A stretch of 64,000 nt of DNA from Megascapheus bottae (GCA_024803745.1 JANJXV010000024.1:17183927-17247926), one strand, 5' to 3'; counted from the first letter of the stretch, positions 11,003 through 21,565 are shown. The notes: generated by a model from the sequence alone, not told the origin. Made by a program: numbers and translations.

Positions 11003-11216
11003 CAAGAAAGTTGTTTGTTTTTTTAAAGAGACACTACTACTATAATCAATGTCCAATAACCCAAATCATCCCATTTTATTTTAGGAAATTCACAGTATAA
11101 AGAACCTGATGCCTTAACAGGAAATGAATAGGCTTTTAGTTAAAAATAAAATTAGTTAGAAAATAACACTGCTTTTTTTTATTCCAAGGATCAAAAAAAT
11201 TCTTTAAGAAACTCCA

Positions 11217-11430
11217 AGGCTTATGACTCTACAGACATGTTTTATTACATAGATTAATATGTATCAATGACATACAAACCCTCAGCCTAATTTTAACTAT
11301 GTTCTAAAATCTAAGTGCCAGTGATTGTATACAGAGATTCCCTTCTTGAATACTTGTTTATTAAGCACATCATTTGAAATATGATGTAAAAATCAATGTT
11401 AATAAATTCTTTAATTAAAAAAAAAAAAAC
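11217..11430 (+). mobile_element. LINE-1 3' terminal fragment
   Basis: About 200 bp nearly identical to the 3' end of the L1 at 27520-27762 (CTAAGTGCCAGTGA, GAAATATGATGTAAAAATCA, AATAAATTCTTTAAT), then A tail. Confidence 0.85.
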
Positions 11431-11645
11431 TGCAAGGCACTGGCTGCTCAGACCTGTAATCCTACTCAGGAGACTGAGATCTTAGAATCAGGTTGTAAAC
11501 CAGCCTGGTCTGTGAGACTCTTATCTCTCTAATAAACTACTCAGAAAAAGCCAGTAGTGTTATTGTGGCTCAGGTGTTAAAACAGTACTAGCCTTAAGTA
11601 CAAAGAGACTCAGGGATAGTGCCAGTTTAAGCTCCAAAACCAGAA
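11431..11645 (+). repeat. B1-ID composite SINE
   Basis: Sense copy with diverged head. Confidence 0.85.
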
Positions 11646-11850
11646 AAGAGAAAGAGAAAGGGGCGGGAAGGAAAGCAGGGAGAGAGGGAGAGAGGGAGGG
11701 AGGGAGGGAGGGGAGGGGAGGGAGGGAGGGAGGGAGGGAGGGAAGGAAGGAAGGAAGGAAGGAAGGAAGGAAGGAAGGAAGGAAGGAAGGAAGGAAGGAA
11801 GGAAGCAAGCAAGCCAGGCAGGCAGGCAGGCAGGCAGACAGGCCACCCAC
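11646..11850. repeat. Compound purine microsatellite (GGGA/GGAA/GGCA)n
   Basis: It grows out of the preceding SINE tail: GAAA, GGGA, about 15 GGAA units, then GGCA units. It generates the poly(Pro/Ser/Leu/Phe) open frames on the - strand. Confidence 0.95.
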
Positions 11851-12195
11851 CCACATACTTGACTTAATGACAATGTATGTTTCTGTTAGGGATATTTCAG
11901 TCTATGAGATTGTTCAAAATTCAATCACTGTTTTTCCTATATCATTTACTAATCTTTCCAAAAAACAGTAAGACATTTACTATTTTTAAATAAAACCATT
12001 TTATTATTCTAATTATACTGATTTTTCCCTTTTTTGTTTCTTCTACATTAGGTATATACATGGACATTTTGATTATATTAATCTCCAATTCTACTCCATA
12101 ATTGCTTTAAGTCCTCAAGAGATGAGATTTTTTTTTTCGTAACCAAACTGCTTAGAAAAAAATCTCTTACCCAAACTACTTTATACTTAAGTAGT
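11851..12195. other. No recognised feature
   Basis: AT-rich DNA. Confidence 0.5.
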
Positions 12196-12420
12196 ATTTT
12201 TTTTTCCTAGACCTTAGGGTCTGGACACTGTCCCTGAAGCTCTTTGTGCTCAAGGCTCACACTCTACCAACTGTCACAGCACTACTTCTTGCTTTTTCTG
12301 AGTAGTTTATTGGAAATGAGTTTTACAGACTTTTCTGCCCCGTCTGGCTTTAAACCACAACCCTCAGATCTCAGTTTCCTGAGTAGCTAGGATTACAGGC
12401 ATTGGCCACCAATGCCTGGC
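12196..12420 (-). repeat. B1-ID composite SINE
   Basis: Antisense, complete to the GCCTGGCTT head end. Confidence 0.88.
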
Positions 12421-12434
12421 TTATTTATACTACC

Positions 12435-12632
12435 TTTTTTTAGTCAGTCCTGGGACTTGAACTCAGGTCCTAGGCACCGTCCCTGAGCCTCTTTGTGCTG
12501 AAGGCTAGCATTCTACCATTTGAGCCACAGCGCCACTTCTGGCTCTTTCTGTTTATGTAGTACTGAAGAACTGAACCCAGGGCTTCATGTATAGTAAGCA
12601 AGCACTGTACCACTGAGCCATATTCCCAGCCA
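12435..12632 (-). repeat. Dimeric ID-type SINE
   Basis: Antisense, older copy. Confidence 0.87.
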
Positions 12633-12791
12633 CATATATTATCTTTAAATTAGGTTTTCCTCTTTTGGTAAAAAGAAAGACATGTTACTAAGATATAAGA
12701 GATGTTAGTGGTAGAACACTTGCTTCCTATATAGGTAAAATAAAATAAAATGGGTCAAAACAGTGTTAACTTTTTTTTTTACAAAATTAAT

Positions 12792-13035
12792 GAGGCCAGG
12801 AGTATGGCCTAAGCAGTAGAATACTTGCCTAGCATGAATGAAGCCCTAGGTTCAATTCCTCAGTACCACAGACACAGAAAAAGCCAGAAGTGATGTTGTG
12901 GTTCAAGTGATAAGAGTGTTAGCCTTGAGAAAGCTCAAGGACAGTGCCCAGATGCTGAGTTCAAGCCCGAGGACTGGCTGCTAATCATAGTAATAATAAT
13001 AATAATAACAACAACAACAACAACAACAACAACAA
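12792..13035 (+). repeat. Dimeric ID-type SINE with (TAA)n(CAA)n tail
   Basis: Sense SINE to about 12978, then a tail-derived TAA/CAA microsatellite (12988-13035). Confidence 0.88.
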
Positions 13036-13043
13036 GCTGATGC

Positions 13044-13285
13044 AGAGTGCCAGTGAGTGGCTCATGCCTGCAATCTTAGCTATTCAGGAGGCTGAGATTG
13101 GAGGATCACAGTTTAAAGCCAACTCCTGCAGGAAAAATCCATGAACCTTCTATCTTCAACTAACTGCCAAAAAACACAGGAAGTGGAGCTGTGGCTCAAG
13201 TGATACAACACTAGCCTTACGCACAAAAGCTCAGGGACAACACCCAAGTCCTGGGTTCAAGCCCCAGGCCCAGCACAAAAAGAAA
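13044..13285 (+). repeat. B1-ID composite SINE
   Basis: Sense copy with head GAGTGGCTCATGCCTGCAAT. Confidence 0.88.
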
Positions 13286-13446
13286 ACAGTAGGAAATAGG
13301 TTATAGAGGGTTTTGCTGTTCTAGAAACAGTATAACTAGAATGAATGTACTACATACTTTTCTCCAAGGATTTTGTAATCTAAATAGAACATGCAAATGG
13401 TTTCCATCCCAATGGAATAGCATATTATCAGAAAAAAAAACTGGTT

Positions 13447-13735
13447 AAAGCCATGCACGGTGGCTGCTCACACTTGTAATCCTAGCTACTCAAGAGGCTG
13501 AGATCTGAAGATTGAGGTTCAAAGCTGGTAATCCTAGCTACTCAAGAGGCTGAGACCTGAGGATTGAGGTTCAAAGCCACTCCAGACACAAAATGACCTG
13601 AGACTCTTATCTCCAATTAACCTCTAGAAAATGGGAAGTGGGGCTTGGCTCAAAGGGTAGGGTGGTAGCCTTGAGCTGAACAGCTCAAGGACAGTGTCCA
13701 GGCCAGTTCAAGCCCCATGACCCACATCTTGACAT
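13447..13735 (+). repeat. B1-ID composite SINE with duplicated head
   Basis: A 52-bp head segment starting GTAATCCTAGCTACTCAAG occurs twice in tandem (13476-13527, 13528-13579). Confidence 0.92.
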
Positions 13736-13780
13736 AGATTTTATGTTACTTCAGAGTTAGGAAACATATGCAAATACCTT

Positions 13781-13900
13781 TTTTTTTGTTCAGTCACTGG
13801 GCTTGAACTCTAGGCCTGGGTGTTGTCCCTGAGCTCTTCAGCTCAAGGCTAGTGAGTGCTCTAACACGTTGAGCCACAGCATCATTTCCACTTTTCTAGC
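13781..13900 (-). repeat. B1-ID composite SINE, right monomer only
   Basis: Antisense tail and right monomer; the head is missing. Confidence 0.75.
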
Positions 13901-13934
13901 AGCAGGAGAAAATATTTATTTTTGAAGATTTCGT

Positions 13935-14150
13935 GTGGTAGGCACTGGTGACTGATGATGGTAATCCTATCTACTCTGGAGGCTATGATCTGAGGATCAA
14001 AGTAAGCCTGTGCTATTGAAACTCTTATCTCCAATAAACTACCCAGAAAAAAGTTGGAAGTAGCACTGTAGCTCAAGTGGTAGAGCACTAGCTAGCCTTG
14101 AGCACAGAGGCTCAGGGACAGTGCCTAGTTCAAGCCCTAGGATTGCCCCC
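13935..14150 (+). repeat. B1-ID composite SINE
   Basis: Sense, diverged head, clear right monomer. Confidence 0.85.
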
Positions 14151-15282
14151 CATGATTTCTTTGCCAAAAGTTCAGAATGCACATATTATAAAAACAGCAT
14201 ATTGAACTCAAGTATTTTAGTGATGCAGCTCAGTGGGATCTTTACAGTTAGTGGTTTTTCAAAGAATTTATTTCAAAATAATTTTGATCTTCCTTTGTAG
14301 ATTTTCTTTTTCTAGGCTACACTGGGGATTGGACTCAGGGACCCAGCCTCCTGCAGGCCTGAGCCATGGGCCCCACTTTCTCTACTGTTTTCTTCTAATA
14401 ACTGAGTTCAATGTAGATTTCTACACATAAAGATACAATAATAGTACAGATGCTGACAGAGAACCAACTGAATTTTCGGCAGAAGCTGAGGTTTTTACAA
14501 TTTAAAACTCTATCTCATTGAAATATTCTACAAAAACTGTAACACTGAGTTAACTAGACAGTCTTGAGTATTATTTGCAGTCACATTTCAAGAAGTCATT
14601 AAAATGAAGAGTGAAGTATTTTCTAAAACTAAGAATAGTAGGAAAAGAGAGACTTCTGGAGCTGATAAGTTATTGTCATAAGACACCTGAGAGCACTTGT
14701 TTAGTATGTGTGAGATCCCAGGTTCAATTCCCCAGCATCACAGAAATAACTATATTGAGTTCAGTCTTAGGCAACACTTTTCTTTTACAAGCCATTGCTA
14801 GCACTCCCATTGCTAGACTGAACTGAAGGACATTACAAAATGACTTTATCTTCCTGTATTGTGCTATTTGATTATAACTCTCATGCTAATAGAATTAAGA
14901 ATGTCTCTATGCAACTTAGTGAAATTTTTTATAAGCCAACTTTTAAATAATTCATGTTTAAAACCTCACACAAATAATTTATTTGAAGACTCCATTATCT
15001 GACAGAAAGAAATCTAAATCACCAAAACAGAAATTATCAACACACAAAGCTGCCTTGTTCACAATGTTACAGTTAAAAACTTAAACCACACCAAAATATT
15101 TACTTTATATATCTTTTTTAGAGATAGTAAAGATCTTTAAATAAATTCATTTGTCTCCAGAGGGATGAAACTAAAAATTTGATGACTGCAAACAAAAAGT
15201 ATGGAGGGGAAAAAAATACTTGAAAAATATTTAGTGAGCCAAATACTTCACAAAAGAATGGATGTATTAAAATCATTCACCC
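14151..15282. other. No gene; possible ID relic near 14700-14745
   Basis: TGAGATCCCAGGTTCAATTC looks like an ID B-box end. Otherwise single-copy-looking AT-rich DNA. Confidence 0.45.
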
Positions 15283-15525
15283 CAAGCGGCACATGGTGGC
15301 TCATGCCTGTAAGCCTAGCTACTCAGGAAGCTGAGATCTGAGTATCAAGGTTCAAAGCCAGCCCAGGCACAAAGGGACCTGAGACTCTTATCACTAATTA
15401 ACCTCCAGAAAACAGGAAGTGTGGCTTGACTCAAGAGTAGGCTTGTAGCCTTGAGCTGAAGAGCTCAGGGACAGCACCCAGGCTGAGTTTAAGCCTCATC
15501 ACACACACACACCAAAAAAAAAAAA
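15283..15525 (+). repeat. B1-ID composite SINE
   Basis: Sense copy with target duplication AAAATCATTCAC on both sides and CA/A tail. Confidence 0.92.
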
Positions 15526-15985
15526 AAAAAATCATTCACTCCTTCTGCCAGACAAACCGTACTCTCCTTAGAACACATTGCTTACAATTCACCCAACTAT
15601 GACTGCCAAGGATTTCTAGACTTGTGATAGGATTGTTAAGAGACAAGCTTTCCCATCAGAGCATATTATTTTACTTGGAGTTGAAGAGCAGTGATATTTC
15701 ATATAGTCCTACTGATAAACTAGATGTAAGGCATAGTTTAAAAAAAAATGTAAAAACTTCATGGTACAACTAATGACAATGTCTGCTGTATAAATGGCTT
15801 CTCTCAGAAGAATAAGAATTTTAGATTCCCCAAATGGGGACTTAAGTGACTGAAAGGGGAAAAAAAGTAGTTTTATAAACAGCTTTTTAATCTTAGTTTA
15901 CCTTTAGAGTAAAAAAAAAAAAACAACAAAAAAAAAAAACAAAAAAAAGAAAACCTTTTTCACAACCGAGTTAAGAGCCCTCAAT
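15526..15985. other. No recognised feature
   Basis: AT-rich, with an A/C homopolymer stretch near 15910-15950. Confidence 0.5.
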
Positions 15986-16079
15986 TTTTTTTTTTTCCTC
16001 AAGGGTAGAGCTCTACCATTTGAGCCTCAGCACCACTTCTGTCTTTTTTCTATGTATGTGGTACTGAGGAATCGAACCT
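15986..16079 (-). repeat. Dimeric ID-type SINE, doubly truncated
   Basis: Only the middle of the element between a T tract and the B box; flanks CCTCAATTTT and CCTCAAATTTT. Confidence 0.75.
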
Positions 16080-17329
16080 CAAATTTTAATGAGTATGTAA
16101 AATTTTGATTGTAATGTTGCATGAAATTGTCATTATGACTTTAAGTATTTCACATATATATATATTCAGAACTCCAATATCTTATATACATTCATACTTG
16201 ACATGCATGTATTTGCCCTACAAAATCATGTTAGTTTTCTTGGTCATTTGTTTGTTTATTTCAAAGTGGTTTATCATAGCAAAGGCTCCTTTGTCATTAT
16301 GCCATTAGCCACTAGATTTCAATTCTGCTTTCACTAAAACATGGAAACCCTAAGCTACTTCTTGCTTCTACTGTAGACAGTAAATGACAGCTAAGTACCA
16401 CCAAATGCTCAAGTAAGCACAGCTTTTTTTTTTTTTTTTTTTTGGTCCACCCATTCTTTACTACAAAAAATTCAGGGGACTTAAGTTTACCAAAGAATGG
16501 TGATTCTTCTTTGCATAAATTCCAATGTATTTCCAAGGCAATTAACGCAGATAACTACCATCGTAGAAATGTCAAAGTAAGAAACTTCTCAAACCCAAAC
16601 ATATTAAATAAACATGACATGAAATGCAGAGGAAATGTCCAATCTAGTAATATATAAAATCTGCCCTCAAGCTGAACATCAATATGACTCAATCAATAAT
16701 CAATTCTCAATATAGAAGAGATCTGCAACCCACAAAGAATCCACAGACAATCAAGCTATCATATTTGCGGGTGGAGCAAATATGAATTCTGCGTGTGTCA
16801 AGATTTATCTTATCTTGAAATGCTTCTGCCCGTACTTATTGACATCATCAGAACCCACATTAAGTGTTCTGGAAAAAATGCAATTCAGAAGGACCATGGG
16901 GAAAGTAAAAATGAAATGGAGAAGGGGTTGAAGCCATGTCCCAAAAGAGGGAATAATCCGCAAACAGATCAGTGAAAGCGCAGTGAAAACGTTCCTCCCC
17001 TGAGTAAGCTGAAGGAAGATCTCCTTTCACTCGAGCGGTTCATAGTCTCCTACCTCACTTCATTCACTTCCCAACTTCCTTTGGACTTTTTCAAACAAAC
17101 AACCACCGGGCATCACCCCACACACACCTTTTTTTCCCCCCACCCTGGAAGTGTGTGTTGAAAGAATCTGTATAGGAAAGAGGGCCATTCTGAAGAAAGG
17201 CTGAGAAACAAACAGGTGGGTGAGAAGGAGCCGTGGCACAATCTGGATACTCCAGGGCTGGCTTGACGATGACAGATGTGGTTTCAAGGGAAGGACTGCA
17301 AATCGCCAGAAGCCCCAGCCCAGCCGACG
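16080..17329. other. No recognised gene; approach to CpG island 1
   Basis: Repeat-poor stretch, becoming GC-richer after 16980. A T21 run lies at about 16423-16443. Confidence 0.45.
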
Positions 17330-17409
17330 GACTGATGGCAGGCACCCACGGGAGGCAAAAGCGAAGTGCAGACGGTGAGCGGCGGAGCAAAACACCATGC
17401 AGCAGGACC

Positions 17410-17434
17410 GGGGGGAGGGGGGAGGGAATGAGCG
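17410..17434 (+). other. Potential G-quadruplex
   Basis: Four G runs of at least three (GGGGGG, GGGGGG, GGG, GGG) lie in about 30 bases, 25 bp from the CAG tract. Confidence 0.5.
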
Positions 17435-17453
17435 GGAGCAGGAGAAGCAGGAG

Positions 17454-17456
<3 letters not shown>

Positions 17457-17504
<48 letters not shown>
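17457..17504. repeat. (CAG)16 microsatellite
   Basis: Sixteen uninterrupted CAG units on + (CTG on -), preceded by GCAGGAGAAGCAGGAGAAG, which looks like the diverged source. If exon 1 ends at 17972, this tract lies about 470 bp inside the first intron, so it would be transcribed as CUG. Confidence 0.95.
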
Positions 17505-17506
<2 letters not shown>

Positions 17507-18121
17507 CAGGTCCGAGTGGAAGTGATGGGCTCTGGTCCTGGGAGATGGGGGCCGGTAGGGAAGGACGTCAGCGAGGGGAAAGTGGGCTGGGGAAACAAGG
17601 AGCGACGGAGACTTAGGACTCCTGCCGCTAGTCGCGGGGGGTGGGGGGGAAATGTGGGGTGAAGCCGGAGACGAGAAACGGTCCTCGGCTCCCCCCAGGA
17701 AGAAATTCTGGAAGGAAGAGTCGGCGAGCGCCGCGCCGCCTCCGGCCCCGCTCCCTTTTCCTGGTGGTAACTGCTGTGGCGTAGAGGGGAGAGAGAGGAA
17801 GGAGAGGAGGAGGAGGAGGAGGGCGGCCGGGGAGGAGGCGGAGGAGGGGGAGGACGGGGCTGGGGGTGGGGAGGAAGGGGGGTGCGGCCTGCACGGTCCC
17901 GGCGAAGCCTCCGCTCTCTCGTAGCCGGTCAACCCCGGGTTTCCCCGAAGCCCAGCCCCGCATAGACTCACCCGCCTGCCTTGCCTCGCTTTTTCCTCAG
18001 CCGACTCCACGCGCTGCCGCCTCCTCACAAAACACCACTGAACGAGTGTCGGGGAAAACAAACAAACAAACAAAAAACAACTCTTCAGAACTGGGCCTGA
18101 CTGCTTCAGCGAGTCCGACCT

Positions 18122-18181
18122 TTACGGCTGAGAGAGAGACTCTCGGCTTTCGGTGGGTTCCACAGCCAGACGGGCCACCAT
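18122..18181 (-). other. Small upstream ORF (19 codons) in the putative CNOT4 exon 1
   Basis: ATG at 18181 on the - strand sits in strong context (AAGATGG) and stops at TAA 18124-18122. It is only relevant if transcription starts at or above about 18190, because the ATG is part of the YY1-type element. Confidence 0.3.
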
Positions 18182-18184
18182 CTT
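18174..18184 (-). promoter_or_regulatory. YY1-type element
   Basis: AAGATGGTGGC on the - strand; it differs from AAGATGGCGGC at one base. Its position fits the start of leftward transcription. Confidence 0.6.
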
Positions 18185-18214
18185 ACATTAGGGTAAGACT
18201 CCTCCGGTCTCCGG

Positions 18215-18226
18215 TGCGCAGGCGCA
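18215..18226. promoter_or_regulatory. NRF1 site
   Basis: TGCGCAGGCGCA is a near-perfect NRF1 palindrome about 35 bp upstream of the YY1-type element in the leftward sense. Confidence 0.75.
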
Positions 18227-18243
18227 CGCCGACCCGGCCGGGA

Positions 18244-18265
18244 GGGGCGGGAGAGAGGCGGGGCG
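18244..18265. promoter_or_regulatory. Sp1/GC boxes
   Basis: GGGGCGGG and AGGCGGGGCG lie between the NRF1 and ZNF143-like sites. Confidence 0.6.
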
Positions 18266-18310
18266 AGTGGCGGGCGACCGAGTGGAGAGGTTGCGGCGGC
18301 GTCTCCCGCA

Positions 18311-18331
18311 GCACTCTGGGAGTTGTAGTCC
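18311..18331 (-). promoter_or_regulatory. ZNF143/THAP11 element
   Basis: On the - strand it reads GGACTACAACTCCCAGAGTG, matching the ACTACAAYTCCCAG core exactly. Confidence 0.85.
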
Positions 18332-18360
18332 ATGGAGGGGAGGGTAACGGCCCAGAGGCA

Positions 18361-18378
18361 GGCTGGGAGTTGAAGTCC
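18361..18378 (-). promoter_or_regulatory. Second ZNF143-like element
   Basis: GGACTTCAACTCCCAGCC on the - strand has one core mismatch (T for A). It is a degenerate copy 50 bp from the first. Confidence 0.6.
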
Positions 18379-19269
18379 ACGCTGCGAGGGCAGCCGGGAG
18401 TGCCCGCCTCACGTGGCTCCGGCCCCGCCGCCTTTCTTGATGTTTTGCTTCCGTCTCTGCCCGCGTGTACGGCTCCCGGGTCGTTTGACGGGAGATTCTC
18501 CTTCAGGTCTGCGGAGATGTAGGAAGTCAAAACTATGCTCGAGCGTAACTCAACGGCGGGGACCCCGGAGCTGCGTCTCTCCCCGCTCCCCCCCAACCCC
18601 GCCCCGGGCGGGTTGTCTGGCTGCGGTGAGAGCGCCCTGGTTTCCCTGTCGGGGCGCCGGCGGGAGACCAGTCCCCCCCGCACCCCCCATCCAGAGCTGA
18701 CGGAGAGACGCGGAGTGAAGAGCCACCTCTGCCGACAGAACGGGAACGGGAGACTCGGGCACTTCCGAAGGCAGAGGTGGCCTTGAGGACCGGGGGGACG
18801 GACGGCCTTCGGGGTCCAGTTCACAAACTCCCTCCACACGCGTCGGCCCGGCCCGGAGAATCTAAGAATGCAGCACGGAAACCGGACGACGGGGCCTGAG
18901 CGACTGCCTCCTGGAACCCTGGTGGGAGTGGCGCTCCAAGCAGTCGGATTTGCGTCTTGAGGGCTGGCCTTCATCCGTGCATGCGACGATGGTGCTCCGC
19001 CTGGGTGCCAGGCACTGTTGTGGTCGTCGAAAATACAAAATTCCCCGTTCTCCTTCGTGTGTGTGTTCGGTAGAGAAGGATAGGTCTTTCTTACTTAAAT
19101 ATATGATTAAAGTGCACGGGATAGTTGCTGATTTTAAAAAGTTTTAAAGGAAGTCGAGTAAGGGAAGATTGTAATTTGAAATATATGAATCTAATCTCTG
19201 AGAAGCCTTCATTAAATTCAAGAAGAACAAGAGGGGGAGGAGGAGGAAGAAGAAGAAAAAAAGAAATAC

Positions 19270-19470
19270 AGGCTGGGCACCAGTCACTATGCTTGTAATT
19301 GGCTTCTCCACGCCAGCCCAGGCAGGAAAGTCCATGAGACTTTTACCTCCAATTAACAACTAAAACGCTTCAGTAGTTCCAAGTGGTAGAGCACTAACCT
19401 TGAGCACAAGAGCTCATGGATAGCTCCCAAGGCTGTGAGTTCAAAACCCTAGGACTAACACACATACACA
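19270..19470 (+). repeat. B1-ID composite SINE, diverged
   Basis: AGGCTGGGCACCAGTCACTA to CCCTAGGACTAA; preceded by a purine run at 19219-19265. Confidence 0.8.
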
Positions 19471-19972
19471 GACAAAAAAAGTAAATGTTTAGGCTTAGAT
19501 AACTCTGAACTGCTTTTTTCACCTATGGTGGGACATTTGCAAGTCAAAAGGGACACAGAGTCATTTTTCCTTGGGAAGAATAGTACCACATCTGACCCAA
19601 AGCCAAGCATACCTTGTCCCTGTCCTGAAAAACTGAGCCATACTCTGCACAGTATCCAGTACTAAAGGCAATGCCAACCCTATATTGAAAACCATTCAGT
19701 GCTGGTCATTACTGTAAGAAAGTAGCAGTCTTAGTTCTCCAACTAACTAGCATCACTATTCTTCAGATAGGGTTCCTTTTAAGTATTTCTGTATTTTAAT
19801 ATGTGCATGCATAATTTCATTTAGACTTATACTCAAAAACATAAATATATATCAGTATACACAAGAAACAATGCAAGGATTCATATACCTCAAATATTAA
19901 TTACTTAGGAGGATTGTAATTGAAAATGGGGAAAGAGAACATAACATTTTTAGAGAGGAGGAGGAAGTAGGT
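19471..19972. other. No recognised feature
   Basis: No gene or repeat assigned. Confidence 0.5.
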
Positions 19973-20181
19973 TGTGGGACTTGAACTCAGGACCTGGGTG
20001 CTGTTCTCGAGCTTTCTTCCTCAAGCCTAGCCTCCTGTAAGCCACAGCTCTATTTCTAGTTTTGTGGTGGTTAATTGGCAGTAAGAGTCACAAGGGTTTT
20101 CCTGCCTGGGCTGGCTTTGAACCCTGATCCTCAGATTTCAGCCTCCTGAGTATGTAATTACATGAATGAGCCGCTAATGCC

Positions 20182-20184
<3 letters not shown>
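19973..20184 (-). repeat. B1-ID composite SINE
   Basis: Antisense copy ending directly in the (TG)n tract. Confidence 0.87.

Positions 20185-20234
<50 letters not shown>
20185..20234. repeat. (TG)n microsatellite
   Basis: About 24 TG units. A second tract lies at 20379-20408. An antisense B1 monomer relic (CTCCTGCCTCAGCCTCCTA) sits between them at about 20240-20320. Confidence 0.95.
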
Positions 20235-20237
<3 letters not shown>

Positions 20238-20376
20238 TTACAAGACAGGGTGACCTAATGTGATCTAGAATTTTTGATTCTCCTGCCTCAGCCTCCTATG
20301 TGCCCAACCATGTCCATCTATGACTTTCTTTATAAAGTACTGCATTTATTTATTGCTATATAATGAATTAACTTAG

Positions 20377-20410
<34 letters not shown>

Positions 20411-20423
20411 CATGTGTATGCAT

Positions 20424-20688
20424 GCTGGTCCTGGGGCTTAAACTCAGCCTTGGCCCTGTCCCTGAGCTTTTTTGCTCAAGACAAGCTCTCTACCACCTGA
20501 CCCACAGTGCCACTTCTGGTTTTTTGTTTTGTTTTTTGTTTTTGCATGGCAGAGAGGAGGAGGGGAAGGTCAATCATAGATAAGAACCTCAAGGACTTCT
20601 CTATGTGGTTTGGCTTTGAACTATATTCCTCAGATCTTAGCCTTCCAGGTAGCTAAGATTATAGGTGCAAGTCACCAGTGTCTAGCAA
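20424..20688 (-). repeat. B1-ID composite SINE
   Basis: Antisense copy with a T/G-rich and purine insertion in the linker. Confidence 0.85.
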
Positions 20689-20719
20689 CTTAATAGATTT
20701 TTAAAAACAGATCACTTAG

Positions 20720-20914
20720 GGGCCGGGAGTTTGGCCTAGTGGTAGAGTGCCTGCCTGACATGCACGAAGACCCGAGTTCAAGTCCTCGGTACCACATACA
20801 TAGAAAAAAGCCAGAAGTGATGCTGAGGCTCAAATGGTAGAGCTCTAGCCTTGAGAAAGCCCAAGGACAGAGCTCAGGCCCTGAGCTCAAGCCCAGGACT
20901 GGCCAAAAAAAAAA
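20720..20914 (+). repeat. Dimeric ID-type SINE, young
   Basis: 17-bp target duplication AAAAACAGATCACTTAG / AAAAACAGATCACCTAG (20703-20719 and 20915-20931). Confidence 0.95.
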
Positions 20915-20969
20915 AAAAACAGATCACCTAGTTAGGTTCTGGTAGATCAATTACTTCAGATTGGAAAGA

Positions 20970-21235
20970 GTCAAGATTTAGATGATGCACAGCTTTACAG
21001 GAAGTTTGGATTTTATTCCAAGTAGAGTAAGCAATAATTGAACCTTAAAGCAAAGGAATGGTATGATTGAATTTATCGTTTCAAAAGATCTCTGTGACTA
21101 CTATGTGGAGAATGAATTTGAGACAAATGGCAAATATAGAGGTGCAGAATCCAGTTGGGAAGGGACTGCTGAGATGCAGTCTGGAGTGAAGATGTGGCTT
21201 GAACCAGGACTGGAGTGAGAAAAGGATGAGGTATG
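20970..21235 (+). repeat. Ancient mammalian interspersed repeat, family not assigned
   Basis: GTTTGGATTTTATTCCAAGT, AAAAGATCTCTGTGACTACT and TGTGGAGAATGAATTTGAG match a widespread old mammalian repeat known to me by sequence but not by name. Related pieces: about 40370-40700, 42500-42960 and 55980-56240. Confidence 0.6.
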
Positions 21236-21362
21236 GGAATTATTTGCCTTGTGCCCAAAATTGAAGTACTTTATAATGAAGTACTTTATAATAAGGATAA
21301 AAAATGTTCTAAAACTATTTTGAAAATCAAAATTAATACAAAAACCATAATAAGTGAAATAT

Positions 21363-21565
21363 TGGGCCAAGAGTGTGGCCTAGTGGTAGAGTGCTTGCCT
21401 AGCATGCACAAAGCCCTGGGTTCAATTCCTGGAAACCACATACACAGAAAAAGCTGGAAATAGTGCTATGGCTCAAGTGGTAGAGCACTAGCCTTGAGCT
21501 GAAGAGTTTAGGAACAATACCCAGGCCCAGAGTTCAAACCCCAGAACTGGCAAAGAAAAAAAAAA
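21363..21565 (+). repeat. Dimeric ID-type SINE
   Basis: Sense copy with intact A box TGGCCTAGTGG. Confidence 0.9.

Larger units (their letters stand above)
1..17971 (-). other. CNOT4: Probable intron 1 of CNOT4
   Basis: If the exon at 17972-18190 is CNOT4 exon 1, all sequence to its left is intron. I saw no exon of any known gene here: every open frame is short, sits in repeats, or lacks homology I recognise. Confidence 0.45.
17972..18190 (-). other. CNOT4: Putative non-coding first exon (CNOT4)
   Basis: On the - strand a YY1-type initiator (AAGATGGTGGC) is followed by about 200 bases and then AAGGCAGGCGG before a perfect GTGAGT donor (17971-17966). No CNOT4 coding sequence is present, which suits a 5' UTR exon. 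The upstream edge is approximate. Confidence 0.55.
17330..18970. promoter_or_regulatory. CNOT4: CpG island 1, probable CNOT4 promoter region
   Basis: A GC-rich and CpG-rich block lies between AT-rich flanks. Factor sites cluster at 18174-18378 and a - strand splice donor lies at 17971, so transcription is expected leftward. In mammals CNOT4, the RING E3 ligase associated with CCR4-NOT, lies head-to-head with NUP205; the name rests on that synteny. Open frames across the block on both strands are low-complexity GC-rich artefacts. Confidence 0.7.

Noticed and set aside
11560..11856. Repetitive poly(Leu-Pro-Ser-Phe) frames; similar at 39871-40118 and 63505-63883
   Set aside because: They are translations of purine/pyrimidine microsatellites. 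Only 63690-63865 + within the last region is real coding sequence.
17060..18073. 337-codon open frame on the - strand, with poly(Cys) from the CTG tract
   Set aside because: It is a CpG-island artefact: low-complexity Ser/Pro/Arg text, a run of Cys from the trinucleotide repeat, a strong splice donor inside it, and no recognisable domain.
18183..18974. 263-codon open frame on the - strand across the upstream half of CpG island 1
   Set aside because: GC-rich DNA has few stop codons; the frame overlaps promoter elements and shows no known similarity.
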